Of a stretch of 64,000 bases of DNA, positions 10,818 to 22,869 are shown one piece after another. Numbering within the stretch: the first letter of the stretch is position 1; each line of letters opens with the position of its first letter. Where the stretch lies: contig CACMTO010000006.1 in NCBI GenBank assembly GCA_902616645.1, forward strand, positions 1 to 64,000, written 5' to 3'. The stretch comes from an uncultured Pelagibacteraceae bacterium (GTDB lineage Bacteria; Pseudomonadota; Alphaproteobacteria; Pelagibacterales; Pelagibacteraceae). A model generated the notes under the pieces. It had not been told where the DNA came from. It did no database searches and saw nothing but the letters and a program-made list of their open reading frames with translations. The position numbers were made by a program, and so were the translations under genes.

Positions 10818-12143
10818 ATGAAGTATTTTGGAACAGATGGAATACGAGGCCATGTCAATAGCAAGAATATTAATGGAGATATGTTTTTCAAATTTGGTCT
10901 TGCAGCTGGTAAATATTTTACCAACTTAAAGAAAAAAAAACAAACCGCAGTTATAGCAAAAGATACTAGGCTCTCTGGTTATGCCTTAGAACCTGCTTTA
11001 GTTTCTGGGCTAGCTTCTGCGGGAATGCATGTATACACTTTAGGTCCTTTACCAACGAATGGTTTAGCAATGCTAACAAAAGTGATGAATGCTAATTTAG
11101 GTATTATGATTACAGCATCCCATAATTTGTTTAATGATAATGGCTTAAAACTCTTTGGTCCTGATGGCTTAAAATTATCAGATAAGATACAAAAAAGAAT
11201 CGAAGATTTAATAGATAGCAAGGTTCAGATGCATTTATCAAATCCAAAACTTTTAGGAAGGGTGAAAAGGTTAGAGACAGGAACAGACGATTACATAAAA
11301 ATATTAAAAAAAAAAATACCAAAAAAATTTAAACTTAGAAAAATTAAAATTGCATTAGATTGTGCAAATGGTGCTGGTTATAAGTCTGCGCCAAAATTAA
11401 TAAAATCTCTTGGAGCCAAATTAATAGTGATTGGAAATAAACCTAATGGATTTAATATTAATAAAAATTGTGGATCAACTTTCCCGAATAAACTTAGAAA
11501 AATTGTTCTGAAACATAAAGCTAATTTAGGTATTTCTTTAGATGGTGATGCAGACAGGGTTATAATGTGTGATGAGAAGGGATCTATTGTTGATGGTGAT
11601 CAAATCATAGCAGCAATAGCACTTCAATGGAAAAATAAAAAAATTTTAAAAGGAGGAGTCGTTGGAACTCTAATGTCTAATTATGGTCTCGAAAAATTTT
11701 TTCAAAAGCAAAAAATAAAATTTGTTAGAGCTAATGTTGGAGATAGATATGTCAAAGAAATTATGCAAAAAAAAAAGTTTAATTTAGGTGGAGAGCAATC
11801 AGGTCACATTATTTTAGGAAAATTTGCAACAACAGGCGATGGTCTTTTAGTCGCTTTAGAAGTTATACGTGCGCTTGATAGAAAAATTAAGGCAAGTAAT
11901 TTTTTTAATGTTTTTGAGAAAGTTCCACAAGTACTAAAAAACATTAAAACTAAAAATATGAATATTCTAAAAAAACATAATGTAAAAAATTCAATAAGGC
12001 TCGCTAACAAAATGATGAAAGGACAAGGAAGAATTGTAATTAGAAAATCTGGGACAGAACAAAAAATAAGAGTAATGGGTGAAAGTAAAAATAAAATATT
12101 ACTAAATAAATGTATAAAATTGATAATTAAAAAAATTAAATAA
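10818..12143 (+). CDS. glmM: Phosphoglucosamine mutase
   Basis: MKYFGTDGIRG, TASHN, DGDADR, RKSGTEQKIRVM motifs. Confidence 0.97.
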   Translation: MKYFGTDGIRGHVNSKNINGDMFFKFGLAAGKYFTNLKKKKQTAVIAKDTRLSGYALEPALVSGLASAGMHVYTLGPLPTNGLAMLTKVMNANLGIMITASHNLFNDNGLKLFGPDGLKLSDKIQKRIEDLIDSKVQMHLSNPKLLGRVKRLETGTDDYIKILKKKIPKKFKLRKIKIALDCANGAGYKSAPKLIKSLGAKLIVIGNKPNGFNINKNCGSTFPNKLRKIVLKHKANLGISLDGDADRVIMCDEKGSIVDGDQIIAAIALQWKNKKILKGGVVGTLMSNYGLEKFFQKQKIKFVRANVGDRYVKEIMQKKKFNLGGEQSGHIILGKFATTGDGLLVALEVIRALDRKIKASNFFNVFEKVPQVLKNIKTKNMNILKKHNVKNSIRLANKMMKGQGRIVIRKSGTEQKIRVMGESKNKILLNKCIKLIIKKIK

Positions 12144-12144
12144 A

Positions 12145-12957
12145 TTGAAACCAAAATCAAAAGTTTTGATAATTGCTGGATCAGACTCCTCTGGTGGTGC
12201 TGGTATTCAGGCTGATATTAAAACGATAACTAGCTTAGGCTCATATGCTATGACAGCTATAACAGCTGTAACAGTTCAAAATACTCAAGGTGTTAAAGCC
12301 GTTATCCCAATTTCTGAAAAAGAAATAAAAAATCAAATCATTTTTACTGCAAAAGATATAAAACCAGATGCAATAAAAATTGGAATGCTGCATACTTCAA
12401 AAGTTGTAAAAAAAGTTTTGGAGTCCTTAAAAGTTATAAAAGTAAAGAAAATAATATTAGATCCAGTAATGTTTTCAAAAGGAGGAAAAAGATTAATTGA
12501 TAATAAAGCTATTATAATTTTGAAAAAAAAACTTTTTAAGCATGTTTCTTTGATTACTCCAAATATTCCCGAGGCAGAAGTTTTGACTGGTATCAAGATA
12601 AGAACAACTAGTGATATGATAAAAGCGGCTAATAAATTACTTAGTCTAGGTGCAAAAAATGTTTTAATAAAAGGAGGTCATTTAAATTCTAAAAAAGTTG
12701 AGGATATCTTTCTGAATAAATCAGATTTTAAAATTTTTAGAAGTTTAAGGTATAATACCAAAAATACTCATGGAACTGGATGCACTTTATCAAGTGCAAT
12801 CACAACTTTTTATTCATGTGGAAAAAGTCTCATGAATGCTTGTGAGCTTGGAATTAAATATGTAAATTCCGCTATATTAACAAATCCAAGATATGGAAAA
12901 GGACATGGTCCAATAAACCATTTAAATTCAATGCAATTGATTAAGAGATTCAAATAA
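12145..12957 (+). CDS. thiD: Hydroxymethylpyrimidine/phosphomethylpyrimidine kinase
   Basis: [34 protein letters not shown] start. Confidence 0.95.
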   Translation: MKPKSKVLIIAGSDSSGGAGIQADIKTITSLGSYAMTAITAVTVQNTQGVKAVIPISEKEIKNQIIFTAKDIKPDAIKIGMLHTSKVVKKVLESLKVIKVKKIILDPVMFSKGGKRLIDNKAIIILKKKLFKHVSLITPNIPEAEVLTGIKIRTTSDMIKAANKLLSLGAKNVLIKGGHLNSKKVEDIFLNKSDFKIFRSLRYNTKNTHGTGCTLSSAITTFYSCGKSLMNACELGIKYVNSAILTNPRYGKGHGPINHLNSMQLIKRFK

Positions 12958-14249
12958 TGAAAAATGTAGTTGTAGTGGGTTCTCAATGGGGAGATGAGGG
13001 TAAAGGAAAAATAGTAGATTGGCTTTCGGAGCAAGCTGATGTTGTTGTAAGATTCCAAGGTGGACACAATGCTGGTCATACTCTTGTGATAGATGGTATT
13101 ACATACAAGTTAAGATTATTACCATCAGGAATTGTTCGAAAAAATAAAATTTCAGTTATTGGTAATGGTGTTGTAGTCGATCCCTGGGCATTATTAGAGG
13201 AGATTGAAGAAATTACATCTAAAGGTGTTACAATTACATCTGAGAATTTTATGATTTCTGAGTCAGCAAATTTAATTTTACCTTTTCATAGAGAAATGGA
13301 CGAAATAAGAGAAGATGCAGCGGGTAAGGGAAAAATTGGAACAACTAGAAGAGGTATTGGACCTGCTTACGAGGATAAGGTAGGAAGAAGATCAATTAGA
13401 GTGATGGATTTAAGATCTGAAAAAAACTTAGATCAAAGACTTGGGGTGGTTTTAGAGCACCACAATGCAATAAGAAAAGGATTAGGAAAAAAAATTTTTG
13501 AAAAAGAAAAATTAAAAGAAGAATTACTTAATATAGCACCTAAAATTCTGAAATTCTCACATCCGGTGTGGCTAAAAATAGATAAATTCAAAAGAAAAAA
13601 AATGAAAATCCTTTTTGAAGGAGCTCAAGGGATTTTGCTTGATGTAGATCATGGTACATATCCCTTCGTTACTTCTTCTAATACGGTAGCTTCAAGTGCT
13701 GCTACAGGGTCTGGTTGTGGACCAAATTCAATAAATTACGTTTTAGGTATAACTAAAGCATACACTACTAGGGTAGGTGAAGGACCATTTCCAACGGAAT
13801 TAAAGAATGAAATAGGTGAATTATTAGGTGAAAGGGGTAAAGAGTTTGGCACAGTTACAAGTCGCAAAAGAAGGTGTGGTTGGTTTGATGGTGTTTTGGT
13901 GAGGCAATCAATTAAAATATCTGGTATAAGTGGTATTGCTTTAACGAAATTAGATGTTCTTGATGAATTGGATGAAATCAAAATGTGTGTTGAGTATGAA
14001 CTTGATGGAAAAAAGATCAACTATTTACCTGCAGCGGTTGAAGATCAATTAAAGATAAAACCAATTTATAAAACTTTTTTAGGATGGAAAGAGTCTACTA
14101 AAGGAATTAAAAATTTTGATGAACTACCAGAAAATGCAAAAAAATATATTTTTGCAGTAGAGGATTTTATTGAAACAAAAATCTCAAGTATTTCTACTAG
14201 TCCAGAAAGAAAAGATACTATTTTAATTGAAAATCCTTTTGAAATCTAG
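12957..14249 (+). CDS. purA: Adenylosuccinate synthetase
   Basis: [41 protein letters not shown]. Confidence 0.98.
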   Translation: MKNVVVVGSQWGDEGKGKIVDWLSEQADVVVRFQGGHNAGHTLVIDGITYKLRLLPSGIVRKNKISVIGNGVVVDPWALLEEIEEITSKGVTITSENFMISESANLILPFHREMDEIREDAAGKGKIGTTRRGIGPAYEDKVGRRSIRVMDLRSEKNLDQRLGVVLEHHNAIRKGLGKKIFEKEKLKEELLNIAPKILKFSHPVWLKIDKFKRKKMKILFEGAQGILLDVDHGTYPFVTSSNTVASSAATGSGCGPNSINYVLGITKAYTTRVGEGPFPTELKNEIGELLGERGKEFGTVTSRKRRCGWFDGVLVRQSIKISGISGIALTKLDVLDELDEIKMCVEYELDGKKINYLPAAVEDQLKIKPIYKTFLGWKESTKGIKNFDELPENAKKYIFAVEDFIETKISSISTSPERKDTILIENPFEI

Positions 14250-15145
14250 TTCACAGGCAATAAATTTTTTGATTTAGCTAACAACAACATATGTTTTTGA
14301 AGTTTTTCAAAAGCTTTATTTTCAATTTGTCTCACTCTTTCTCTGCTAATCTTATATTTTTTGCTTAAATCTTCAAGAGTATCAGGATTATCATTTAGTC
14401 TTCTAGAATATAATATTTCTCTTTCCCTGTTATTTAAAACCTGAATTGAATTTTTTAACAGGTCTTTTCTTTGTTCCATTTCCTCTTGATGAGCAAATTT
14501 TAAATCGTGATCTAATTCTTTATCCACAAGCCAATCCTGCCACTCATCTCCATCTTCACCCACTTGAGCATTCAGCGAAAACTCTTTACCCGAAAGTCTA
14601 CGGTTCATTGACACAACTTCATCTTTACTAACATCAAGTTTATTTGCTATTAGATCTACATGCTCATTTTTCAAGTCTCCCTCGGATTGTGGAGCAATTT
14701 GATTTTTTAATTTTTTTAGATTGAAAAATAATTTTTTTTGGGCACTCGTCGTACCAATTTTAACTAAGCTCCATGATCTTAAAATATATTCTTGTATAGA
14801 TGCTTTTATCCACCACATCGCATACGTAGCAAGTCTAAATCCCTTTTCAGGTTCGAACTTTTTTACTGCTTGCATCAAACCTATATTTCCCTCTGAGATC
14901 ATCTCATTTACAGGTAAACCGTAACCTTTATAACCCATGGCAATTTTTGCTACTAATCTAAGATGACTTGTCACAAGCTTTTCAGCAGATTTTATATTAC
15001 CTGTTGTTTTCCAATTTTTTGCAAGCATATATTCTTCTTCAGCATCTAGCATTGGAAATTTTTTAATTTGCTCCAAATATGTTGACAATCCACCTTCACT
15101 AGAAATTATAGGAAGATTACTGTTAAATGTTGTACTCATAGACAA
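14246..15145 (-). CDS. rpoH: RNA polymerase sigma-32 factor
   Basis: Sigma-70 regions 2-4, [40 protein letters not shown] RpoH box. Confidence 0.96.
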   Translation of the reverse strand: MSMSTTFNSNLPIISSEGGLSTYLEQIKKFPMLDAEEEYMLAKNWKTTGNIKSAEKLVTSHLRLVAKIAMGYKGYGLPVNEMISEGNIGLMQAVKKFEPEKGFRLATYAMWWIKASIQEYILRSWSLVKIGTTSAQKKLFFNLKKLKNQIAPQSEGDLKNEHVDLIANKLDVSKDEVVSMNRRLSGKEFSLNAQVGEDGDEWQDWLVDKELDHDLKFAHQEEMEQRKDLLKNSIQVLNNREREILYSRRLNDNPDTLEDLSKKYKISRERVRQIENKAFEKLQKHMLLLAKSKNLLPVN

Positions 15146-15179
15146 TTTATCTAATTAATTTTAATTTTTTTTCAATATT

Positions 15180-16160
15180 TTATTTGCTTGAGTTTCTTAG
15201 CATTTTAAGAATTATTTCAAGCTCTTTTGGTAAAATTGAGTTAAAAGTCATCTCTTTTTTTTTTTTAGGGTGAACAAATCCAATTGTTTTAGCATGGAGA
15301 AATTGCCTGTTAAGATAGGTCAATTTTTTTTCTAGAGAGATGTTGATATTTTTAATTCTTTTATATCTTTTTTTATATAGATTATCACCAACAATACTAT
15401 GGCCAAGATAATTCATATGCACCCTGATCTGGTGAGTTCTTCCAGTCTCTAATTTACATTCTAATAAACTAAAAGTTGGAATATTTTTATTTTCAAAAAT
15501 TTCTATAGTTTCATAATTTGTGATTGCTTTTTTTCCCTTAGTTTTATTTACTTCCATCATTTGCCTATTTTTAGAGCTTCTTACAATTAGTGTTTCAATT
15601 TTTCCTTTTGAGGGTCTAATTTTTCCCCATATCAATAATTGATAAATTCTCTTAATAGAGTGATTACTAAATTGAAGAGAAAGATTTTCATGAGCTTGAT
15701 TATTTTTTGCTATTACAATTAAACCAGATGTATTTTTATCTAATCTATGTACAATTCCGGGTCTTAATTTATCACCAACACTTGATAGAGAATTCTTATT
15801 GTAACTAACTAATGCATTAACTATTGTTTTGTCGAAATTCCCTGCACCTGGATGTATTACAATTCCAGCTGGTTTGTTTAGAATCATAAGATCTGTATCC
15901 TCATAAATTATGTCTAGCTTGTAATTGTAAGGTTTTAGGGAAGTTTTTTGTGGTTCAGGAATTGATAATTCTATAACATCACCAGCTGAGATTTTTTTTG
16001 AGGGGTCTAATAGGACTTTATCGTTTAATCTTAATTTTCCGTTTAGGATTAAATTTTTAACTCTTGTCCTGCTTATACCGCTCTCTTTTTTACTTAAAAA
16101 AACATCTATGCGAAAGTCTTTATCAGAGTCTTTAACAATCAAATTTATTTTTTTTTTCAT
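15180..16160 (-). CDS. rluD: 23S rRNA pseudouridine synthase, RluD family
   Basis: S4 domain, GIVHRLDKNTSGLIVIAK catalytic motif, TGRTHQIRVH. Confidence 0.93.
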   Translation of the reverse strand: MKKKINLIVKDSDKDFRIDVFLSKKESGISRTRVKNLILNGKLRLNDKVLLDPSKKISAGDVIELSIPEPQKTSLKPYNYKLDIIYEDTDLMILNKPAGIVIHPGAGNFDKTIVNALVSYNKNSLSSVGDKLRPGIVHRLDKNTSGLIVIAKNNQAHENLSLQFSNHSIKRIYQLLIWGKIRPSKGKIETLIVRSSKNRQMMEVNKTKGKKAITNYETIEIFENKNIPTFSLLECKLETGRTHQIRVHMNYLGHSIVGDNLYKKRYKRIKNINISLEKKLTYLNRQFLHAKTIGFVHPKKKKEMTFNSILPKELEIILKMLRNSSK

Positions 16161-16183
16161 AAAATGTTATATTAATATTATAT

Positions 16184-16260
16184 GCGTCTGTAGCTCAACT
16201 GGATAGAGCGCCTGACTTCGGATCAGGAGGTTCTGGGTTCGACTCCTAGCAGACGCACCA
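16184..16260 (+). tRNA. tRNA-Arg (anticodon UCG)
   Basis: 77-nt cloverleaf GCGTCTG...CAGACGC-A-CCA; anticodon arm CCTGA-CTTCGGA-TCAGG; TTC loop GGTTCGACTCC; encoded CCA. Confidence 0.95.
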
Positions 16261-16262
16261 TT

Positions 16263-17054
16263 CTATTCACCCATATTTATCAAAGTTCCTTTTATGCGAG
16301 CTTTTAAAAAAGAAAAATAAAATAAACCTATACCACCAGCTAAATAAGCCAGATTTAATAAATATGCTATTCTTAAATTTTGGTAATTAACAAAATCGTT
16401 TAGAAGGATATTTCTTGCTTCATCAAAGATATAAACTAAAGGTAGTCCTTTAGCTATAATTTGAAAAAAATTAGGAAGAATTTCTAAAGGATAATATATA
16501 CAACCTAAAGGGGCTAGTAAAAATAGAGATGACCATGCGATATTTTCAAACGCGGGGCCAAATCTAATTAGTCCAGCACTTACAAATAGACCTAATGTTA
16601 TTCCAAAAATGTAAAGACTTAAAAATAATAAAAGTAATGGAAATCCAAGTTTCAATATTGAAATACCAAATAATGGCGAGGTTAGGAGTATTGCAGGCAC
16701 TAATCCAATAAGTGTCCTTATCAAAGCTGTAAAAATAAGAGATAAAATTATTTCTTTTATCTTTAAAGGCGCAATGAATAAATTTGTAAAATTTCTACTC
16801 CAAATTTCCTCTAAAAAAAGCATATTGAAACTTATGCTCGATCTAAATAGAATATCATAAAGTATTGCACACGTAAGAATTACTCCAATAGCATTATTGT
16901 AATAATCGCTATAAATAGAAAAGAATTTTGAGATAAAACCCCAGAGAATAATCTGTATTGTCGGCCAATAAATTAGATCTAAAACTCGAGGCAAAGAACT
17001 TTTAATTAGATAAAAATGTCTTAAAAAAAGACCATACATTTTATTTAAGTTCAT
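16263..17054 (-). CDS. ABC-2 type transporter permease
   Basis: Six-TM-like hydrophobic profile, ABC-2 family; overlaps the partner ATPase gene. Confidence 0.85.
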   Translation of the reverse strand: MNLNKMYGLFLRHFYLIKSSLPRVLDLIYWPTIQIILWGFISKFFSIYSDYYNNAIGVILTCAILYDILFRSSISFNMLFLEEIWSRNFTNLFIAPLKIKEIILSLIFTALIRTLIGLVPAILLTSPLFGISILKLGFPLLLLFLSLYIFGITLGLFVSAGLIRFGPAFENIAWSSLFLLAPLGCIYYPLEILPNFFQIIAKGLPLVYIFDEARNILLNDFVNYQNLRIAYLLNLAYLAGGIGLFYFSFLKARIKGTLINMGE

Positions 17055-17779
17055 ATTTTCTCTCTATTAAGTTCTAAAAAAACTTCTTCCATATTTTTTC
17101 TACCATGTTTAATAATTAAGTCATTTGGACTTCCTTTATCGATGATAATGCCATCATTCATCATTAGCACGAATGAACATAATCTTTCCACTTCGGTCAT
17201 ATTATGAGAAGCAAGTAAAATAGATGCTTTTTTTTCTTTTTGATAATCTTCCAAAAAGCTTCTTACAAAATCTCCTGTTTCAGGATCAAGGGATGCAGTA
17301 GGTTCGTCAAGTAATAATACTGATGGATCATTTATAATCGATTTCGCTAAGCTGACTCTATTTTTCTGACCTGAAGAAAGTTCACCAGTAATCTTATTTA
17401 AAATTGTGTTTAATCTTAGTTTTTCTGAAATACTTTCAATTTTTATTTTAAGATTTTTTACATCATATAATCTTCCATAAACTTCCAGATTTTGCCTAAC
17501 AGTTAATTTTTTTGGTAACTCAATATATGGAGAGATAAAATTTATATTATTTAATAACTCAACTCTTCTATTTTCGATTTCAATTCCATTAATTAGAACT
17601 TTCCCACTGGAGGGTTTTAGTAATCCTAAAATCATTCCAATTGTTGTTGTTTTACCACATCCATTAGGACCAAGAATTCCCATTATTTGATTTTTATTTA
17701 CTTTAAAAGATATATTTTTAACAGCCTCTTTACTCTCGTAATTTTTTGTTAATCGAAATACTTCAAGTGGACTAGTCAT
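17051..17779 (-). CDS. ABC transporter ATP-binding protein
   Basis: Walker A GPNGCGKTT, signature LSSGQKNR, Walker B VLLLDEPTASLD. Confidence 0.96.
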   Translation of the reverse strand: MTSPLEVFRLTKNYESKEAVKNISFKVNKNQIMGILGPNGCGKTTTIGMILGLLKPSSGKVLINGIEIENRRVELLNNINFISPYIELPKKLTVRQNLEVYGRLYDVKNLKIKIESISEKLRLNTILNKITGELSSGQKNRVSLAKSIINDPSVLLLDEPTASLDPETGDFVRSFLEDYQKEKKASILLASHNMTEVERLCSFVLMMNDGIIIDKGSPNDLIIKHGRKNMEEVFLELNREKI

Positions 17780-18711
17780 CTAAATTTCGCTGCCCTTATT
17801 AATCTATCATTTATTGTTCTTCCTATTCCTTTGTTAGGGATTTTATCAACTGCAATTGATCGGTAATTATCTTTTTTTATTTTTCTTAATAAACTATATA
17901 AATTTTTCGCAGCTTCTTTTAAATTTCCATTTTTGGATAAAAAGAAATGATTAATTTGAGTTTTTTTCTTTTTCTTAATTAATAAATATGCTTCGTTAAT
18001 TCTACTCTTCTTGGCGTTAAGTCTAATGGGTATTCCAGGAGAGTAATGAAGTTTCAGTTGTCCAGGAGAATAAATTTTTGGGGGATTGTTATTTAAATAA
18101 ATTTTTTTCTTTAACGCATTTTTAATAATTGAAATTTCCATTGAACCTAATCTTAATATCTTTGGTTTATTTCTTAGATCAATTATTGTTGACTCTAAAC
18201 CAAGAGATGATTTACCACCCTCAAGAACATATTTTATTTTTTTTCCAAAATCTTCTCTGACATCAGATGAGGTCACGGCACTGACTTTTGAAGATAGGTT
18301 TGCACTGGGGGCAGCTAGAGGAAAATCTATAATTTTTAATAATCTTTTTGTAATTTTGTGATTAGGAAATCTTATAGCTAAAGTTTTTTTATAATTTGTT
18401 GCAATTTTAGATATCTTCGTATTTTTTTTAAGATTTAAAATAAATGTAATTGGTCCTGGACAAAATTTTTTATACAGTTTTAAAAAAGAATCATTGTAAT
18501 TACAGTCGTTATTTAATTGTTTGAGGTCATGATAATGAACTATTAATGGGTTATTTTTTGGTCTTTTTTTTAGAGTAAATATTTTCTTACAAGCAATATC
18601 TGAATAAGCATTACCTGCTAGCCCATAAACTGTTTCTGTAGGAATAGCCACACACTCATTACTTTTAAGCAATTTTTTTGCTTTTTTAATATTTGTAAGA
18701 TTAATTTTCAT
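17776..18711 (-). CDS. L-threonylcarbamoyladenylate synthase, Sua5 type
   Basis: IPTETVYGLAGNA, KKRPKNNPLIVH, LAAPSANLS; C-terminal Sua5-like domain. Confidence 0.93.
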   Translation of the reverse strand: MKINLTNIKKAKKLLKSNECVAIPTETVYGLAGNAYSDIACKKIFTLKKRPKNNPLIVHYHDLKQLNNDCNYNDSFLKLYKKFCPGPITFILNLKKNTKISKIATNYKKTLAIRFPNHKITKRLLKIIDFPLAAPSANLSSKVSAVTSSDVREDFGKKIKYVLEGGKSSLGLESTIIDLRNKPKILRLGSMEISIIKNALKKKIYLNNNPPKIYSPGQLKLHYSPGIPIRLNAKKSRINEAYLLIKKKKKTQINHFFLSKNGNLKEAAKNLYSLLRKIKKDNYRSIAVDKIPNKGIGRTINDRLIRAAKFR

Positions 18712-18731
18712 GTATTATCTGAAAGTAATAT

Positions 18732-18974
18732 ATGAAAGATAAAATTTTACCAAACGATTATAATTCTTTATCTCTTGAAGAATTGACCCATGAAGCTAAT
18801 AAAGTAATAGAGGATCTTGAAAATCAAAAAAATTTAGAGACCTCGATTGAAAAATACCATAAATTATTAAAACTCAACAATATTATTGAAAAAAAATTTC
18901 AAAAAAACATTAAAGACATAAACGTTAATACAAAAGAGAAAATTTCAAGAATAATTACAAAAAAAAATGATTAA
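18732..18974 (+). CDS. xseB: Exodeoxyribonuclease VII small subunit
   Basis: LSLEELTHEANKVIEDLENQ-LETSIEKYHKL pattern; upstream of ispA-dxs as in many proteobacteria. Confidence 0.8.
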   Translation: MKDKILPNDYNSLSLEELTHEANKVIEDLENQKNLETSIEKYHKLLKLNNIIEKKFQKNIKDINVNTKEKISRIITKKND

Positions 18975-19839
18975 AAAATTAAATAGAATTGCAAATGATA
19001 CAAATTTTTTTTTAAAAAAATTTATCAAAAAACAAAAAAAGTCTGCTTTAATTGTGCCTATGAAGTATGGGCTATTCTCAAAAGGTAAGAAAATAAGGTC
19101 AAAAATTTTAATAGATATTGGTTCATTATTTAAAATTAATTATAAATCGCTAATCATTATTGGATCAGCAGTTGAGTGTATTCATGCGTATTCTCTAATT
19201 CATGACGATTTACCTTGTATGGATAATGACTCAATTAGAAGAGGTAAACCAGCTACGCATATTAAATTTGGCGAGTCGACCGCAGTTCTCGCGGGTAACT
19301 CACTTCTAACTATGGCTTTTGAAATTTTAAGTCATAATGACTTAAATATCCCTGAAAAAATTAAAATTGCTTTAATAAATAAAATTTCTGAAAGTTCAGG
19401 ACATTTAGGTATAGCAGGTGGCCAATATTTAGATTTAAATTATGAAAAAAAAAAGATCTCACAACGTAAAATTATCGAAATGGAAATAAAAAAAACAGGA
19501 AAACTTTTTAGTTTTTGTTGTGTTGCACCATTAATTTTAAAAAGAAAAGGTAAAAATGAGATTAATAAATTTGAAAAAATCGGTGCAGATATTGGTTTAT
19601 TATTTCAGGTTGCAGATGATTTGATTGATCATAAGGGAAGTTTAAATACTGCTGGAAAAAAAACTGGTAAAGATAAAAAAAGAGGCAAAGCAACTTTAAT
19701 CAGTTTACTCGGGTATAAAAATACTATTAAATATGCTAATAAATTAATTTTAAAGATAAATAATAAAATAGAAAAATATGGATCAAGTTCAAAAAATATT
19801 TCTGAAACTTTAAAATATATTTTAGATAGAAAAAAATGA
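18967..19839 (+). CDS. ispA: Polyprenyl (farnesyl/geranylgeranyl) diphosphate synthase
   Basis: [11 protein letters not shown] and [12 protein letters not shown] aspartate-rich motifs. Confidence 0.93.
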   Translation: MIKKLNRIANDTNFFLKKFIKKQKKSALIVPMKYGLFSKGKKIRSKILIDIGSLFKINYKSLIIIGSAVECIHAYSLIHDDLPCMDNDSIRRGKPATHIKFGESTAVLAGNSLLTMAFEILSHNDLNIPEKIKIALINKISESSGHLGIAGGQYLDLNYEKKKISQRKIIEMEIKKTGKLFSFCCVAPLILKRKGKNEINKFEKIGADIGLLFQVADDLIDHKGSLNTAGKKTGKDKKRGKATLISLLGYKNTIKYANKLILKINNKIEKYGSSSKNISETLKYILDRKK

Positions 19840-21752
19840 AAAATAAATACGAATTTTTAGATAAGATAAACTTTCCAACAGACTTAAAAAAGATACCAGA
19901 TTCGAAACTACAAAAAGTTGCAGACGAATTAAGAGAAGAAGTAATCGATGTAGTTTCTGTTACAGGAGGTCATTTGGGAGCAAGTCTTGGTGTGGTAGAG
20001 TTGAGTGTAGCCCTCCATTATATTTTTAATACACCGAAAGACAAACTCATTTGGGATGTGGGACACCAATGCTACCCTCATAAGATTTTAACAGGAAGAA
20101 AAGAGAGAATGAGAACTTTAAGACAAGGAGGAGGATTGTCAGGTTTTACAAAAAGATCTGAAAGCGAGTATGATACTTTTGGTGCTGCTCATAGCTCAAC
20201 CTCAATTTCCTCAGCCTTGGGTATAGCAGAGGCAAATAAACTCTCAAATAAAGCAGATAATGTAATTGCAGTTATCGGTGATGGTGCAATTAGTGCTGGT
20301 ATGGCATATGAGGCTATGAATAACGCAGGAGCCTCTAAAACAAAAATGATTGTTATACTAAATGATAACGACATGTCTATTGCAAGACCCGTTGGAGCTA
20401 TGAGTACTTATCTTGCTAAGATATTTTCTGGCAAAATTTATTTTAGTCTGAGAGAAACCATAAAACTTATTACATCTGCATTTTCAAAAAGATTCAGCGC
20501 TAAGGCTGGTAAAGCAGAAGATTTACTTAGATCGGCAGTTACAGGAGGAACACTGTTTAGTTCCTTAGGATTTTATTATATCGGACCAATCGATGGTCAC
20601 GACTTAAATTCTTTAATTCCAATTTTGAAAAATGCACGAGATTCTAAACACGAAGGGCCAATACTTATTCATATTAAAACAAAAAAAGGCAAAGGCTATA
20701 CATTTGCAGAGGATGCAAAAGATAATTTTCATGGTGTTTCTAAATTTAATGTAAAAACTGGAGAGCAACTAAAAGGTTCTAGCAAACTTCCTTCATATAC
20801 CAAAGTATTTGCTGAAACACTTGTCAAACACGCTAAAAAAGATAGTAAAATTGTTGCTATTACAGCTGCAATGCCTGGCGGAACAGGTCTTGATATATTT
20901 CGCAAGGAATTTCCAGATAGATCTTTTGATGTAGGTATTGCAGAGCAACATGCAGTTACTTTTGCAGCAGGTTTAGCTACTGAAAATTTTAAACCTTACG
21001 CTGCAATTTATTCTACATTTTTGCAAAGAGCATATGATCAAGTTGTTCATGATGTTGCAATTCAAAGTTTGCCTGTTAGATTTGCAATTGATAGAGCTGG
21101 ACTTGTTGGAGCAGATGGACCTACTCATGCTGGAAGTTTTGACACAACTTATTTAACTACATTGCCAAATTTTATAGTTATGGCAGCCAGTGATGAGTCT
21201 GAGCTAGTGAGAATGATTAATACTTCAACAGAAATAAATGATCGACCATCGGCATTTAGATATCCAAGAGGAACTGGAATTGGCTCAATTTTACCTTCAA
21301 TTGATGAAAAGATTGAAATTGGAAAATCTAAAATCATTCAAGATGGAAAAAAATTAGCTATCTTAAATTTTGGAGCAAGATTAAATGAAACTTTAAAAGC
21401 ATCAGAAAATCTAAAAAAAAAAGGAGTAAATATAACTATTGTAGATGCTAGATTTGCAAAACCTTTAGATGAAAATCTTATTTGGCAACTAGCAACGACA
21501 CATGAAGCGATAATGACAATTGAGGAGGGATCAATAGGAGGTTTTGGCTCTCATGTAGTCAATTTTTTATCTAAGAAGGGATTAATGGATAATGATTTGA
21601 AATTCAGATCAATGACACTACCAGATATTTTTATCGATCAAGATACTCCAGAGAATATGTATAAAATTGCTAATTTAGATAGCTCCTCAATTGAAGAGAA
21701 AGTTTTGGACGTATTGAATTCAAATATCATTTTGCAAAAAAAAAATAATTAA
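19836..21752 (+). CDS. dxs: 1-deoxy-D-xylulose-5-phosphate synthase
   Basis: [51 protein letters not shown]-terminal transketolase domain. Confidence 0.97.
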   Translation: MKNKYEFLDKINFPTDLKKIPDSKLQKVADELREEVIDVVSVTGGHLGASLGVVELSVALHYIFNTPKDKLIWDVGHQCYPHKILTGRKERMRTLRQGGGLSGFTKRSESEYDTFGAAHSSTSISSALGIAEANKLSNKADNVIAVIGDGAISAGMAYEAMNNAGASKTKMIVILNDNDMSIARPVGAMSTYLAKIFSGKIYFSLRETIKLITSAFSKRFSAKAGKAEDLLRSAVTGGTLFSSLGFYYIGPIDGHDLNSLIPILKNARDSKHEGPILIHIKTKKGKGYTFAEDAKDNFHGVSKFNVKTGEQLKGSSKLPSYTKVFAETLVKHAKKDSKIVAITAAMPGGTGLDIFRKEFPDRSFDVGIAEQHAVTFAAGLATENFKPYAAIYSTFLQRAYDQVVHDVAIQSLPVRFAIDRAGLVGADGPTHAGSFDTTYLTTLPNFIVMAASDESELVRMINTSTEINDRPSAFRYPRGTGIGSILPSIDEKIEIGKSKIIQDGKKLAILNFGARLNETLKASENLKKKGVNITIVDARFAKPLDENLIWQLATTHEAIMTIEEGSIGGFGSHVVNFLSKKGLMDNDLKFRSMTLPDIFIDQDTPENMYKIANLDSSSIEEKVLDVLNSNIILQKKNN

Positions 21753-21753
21753 T

Positions 21754-22836
21754 TTAATCGCACTGAGCTTTATTCATTAAGTAATGATCTAATAAAACAC
21801 AAGAAAGCATAGCCTCTCCAATGGGAACGGCTCTAATACCTACGCACGGATCATGTCTTCCTTTAACAGAAATTGTTGTATTTTTTCCAAATTTATTTAT
21901 GGTTTTTCTACTTTTAAGTATTGATGATGTTGGTTTAACAGCAAATGAAACTATTATTTCTTGACCAGATGAAATACCGCCTAATATACCACCAGCATTA
22001 TTAGTTTTAAATTTTAAATTTTTTTTATTTTGCGATATCTCATCAGAATTTTCTTCACCTGAGAGTAGAGCTGAGTTCATCCCAGATCCTATATTTACTC
22101 CTTTAACAGCATTAATACTCATCATTGCTGAGGCTATGTCTGAGTCTAATTTTGAGTATATAGGTGCACCGAGACCTGACGGTATCCCGTTAGCTCTGAT
22201 CTCAATAATAGCGCCACATGAAGATCCAGCTTTCCTTACACTTAATAAATATTTTTCCCATAATTTTAACATGGATTTGTCAGGACAAAAAAAGGGATTT
22301 TTTTTTATTATTTTATCATCCCATTTTGATGTATCACATCCCAGAATTCCTAATTGTGTAACTGCTCCTGAGATTTTAAATTTTTTGCTAAGTTTTTTTT
22401 CTAAAACTTTCTTAGCTATCGCTCCAGCTGCAACTCTGGCAGCTGTTTCTCTGGCAGAGGATCTTCCACCCCCTCTATAATCTCTTATTCCATATTTTTT
22501 GAAGTAAGTAAAATCTGCATGACCAGGTCTAAATTTGTCTTTTATATCATTATAATCTTTTGAACGCATGTCTTCATTATAAATTATAAGTGATATTGGA
22601 GTTCCTGTTGTTTTACCTTCAAATACACCAGACAAAATATTAACTTTGTCGCTTTCCTTTCTTTGCGTCGTGAATTTTGATTGACCTGGTTTTCTCTTAT
22701 TTAACTCTTTTTGAATATCTATCTCACTTATTGGTATTAATGGAGGACAACCATCAACTATGCAGCCAATAGCAGCACCATGGGATTCTCCCCAAGTAGT
22801 GAAACGAAATAGCTTTCCAAAAGTATTAAATGACAT
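21754..22836 (-). CDS. aroC: Chorismate synthase
   Basis: [42 protein letters not shown]. Confidence 0.98.
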   Translation of the reverse strand: MSFNTFGKLFRFTTWGESHGAAIGCIVDGCPPLIPISEIDIQKELNKRKPGQSKFTTQRKESDKVNILSGVFEGKTTGTPISLIIYNEDMRSKDYNDIKDKFRPGHADFTYFKKYGIRDYRGGGRSSARETAARVAAGAIAKKVLEKKLSKKFKISGAVTQLGILGCDTSKWDDKIIKKNPFFCPDKSMLKLWEKYLLSVRKAGSSCGAIIEIRANGIPSGLGAPIYSKLDSDIASAMMSINAVKGVNIGSGMNSALLSGEENSDEISQNKKNLKFKTNNAGGILGGISSGQEIIVSFAVKPTSSILKSRKTINKFGKNTTISVKGRHDPCVGIRAVPIGEAMLSCVLLDHYLMNKAQCD

Positions 22837-22869
22837 TATTTATAATGTATAGATTATTTTGTTAAAATT

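Noticed and set aside
11804-12160. 118-aa minus-strand ORF opposite glmM
   Set aside because: Hydrophobic translation is the antisense of Lys/Asn-rich codons; typical AT-rich artefact
13736-14020. 94-aa minus-strand ORF opposite purA
   Set aside because: Fully antisense to conserved purA; no domain or ribosome-binding context
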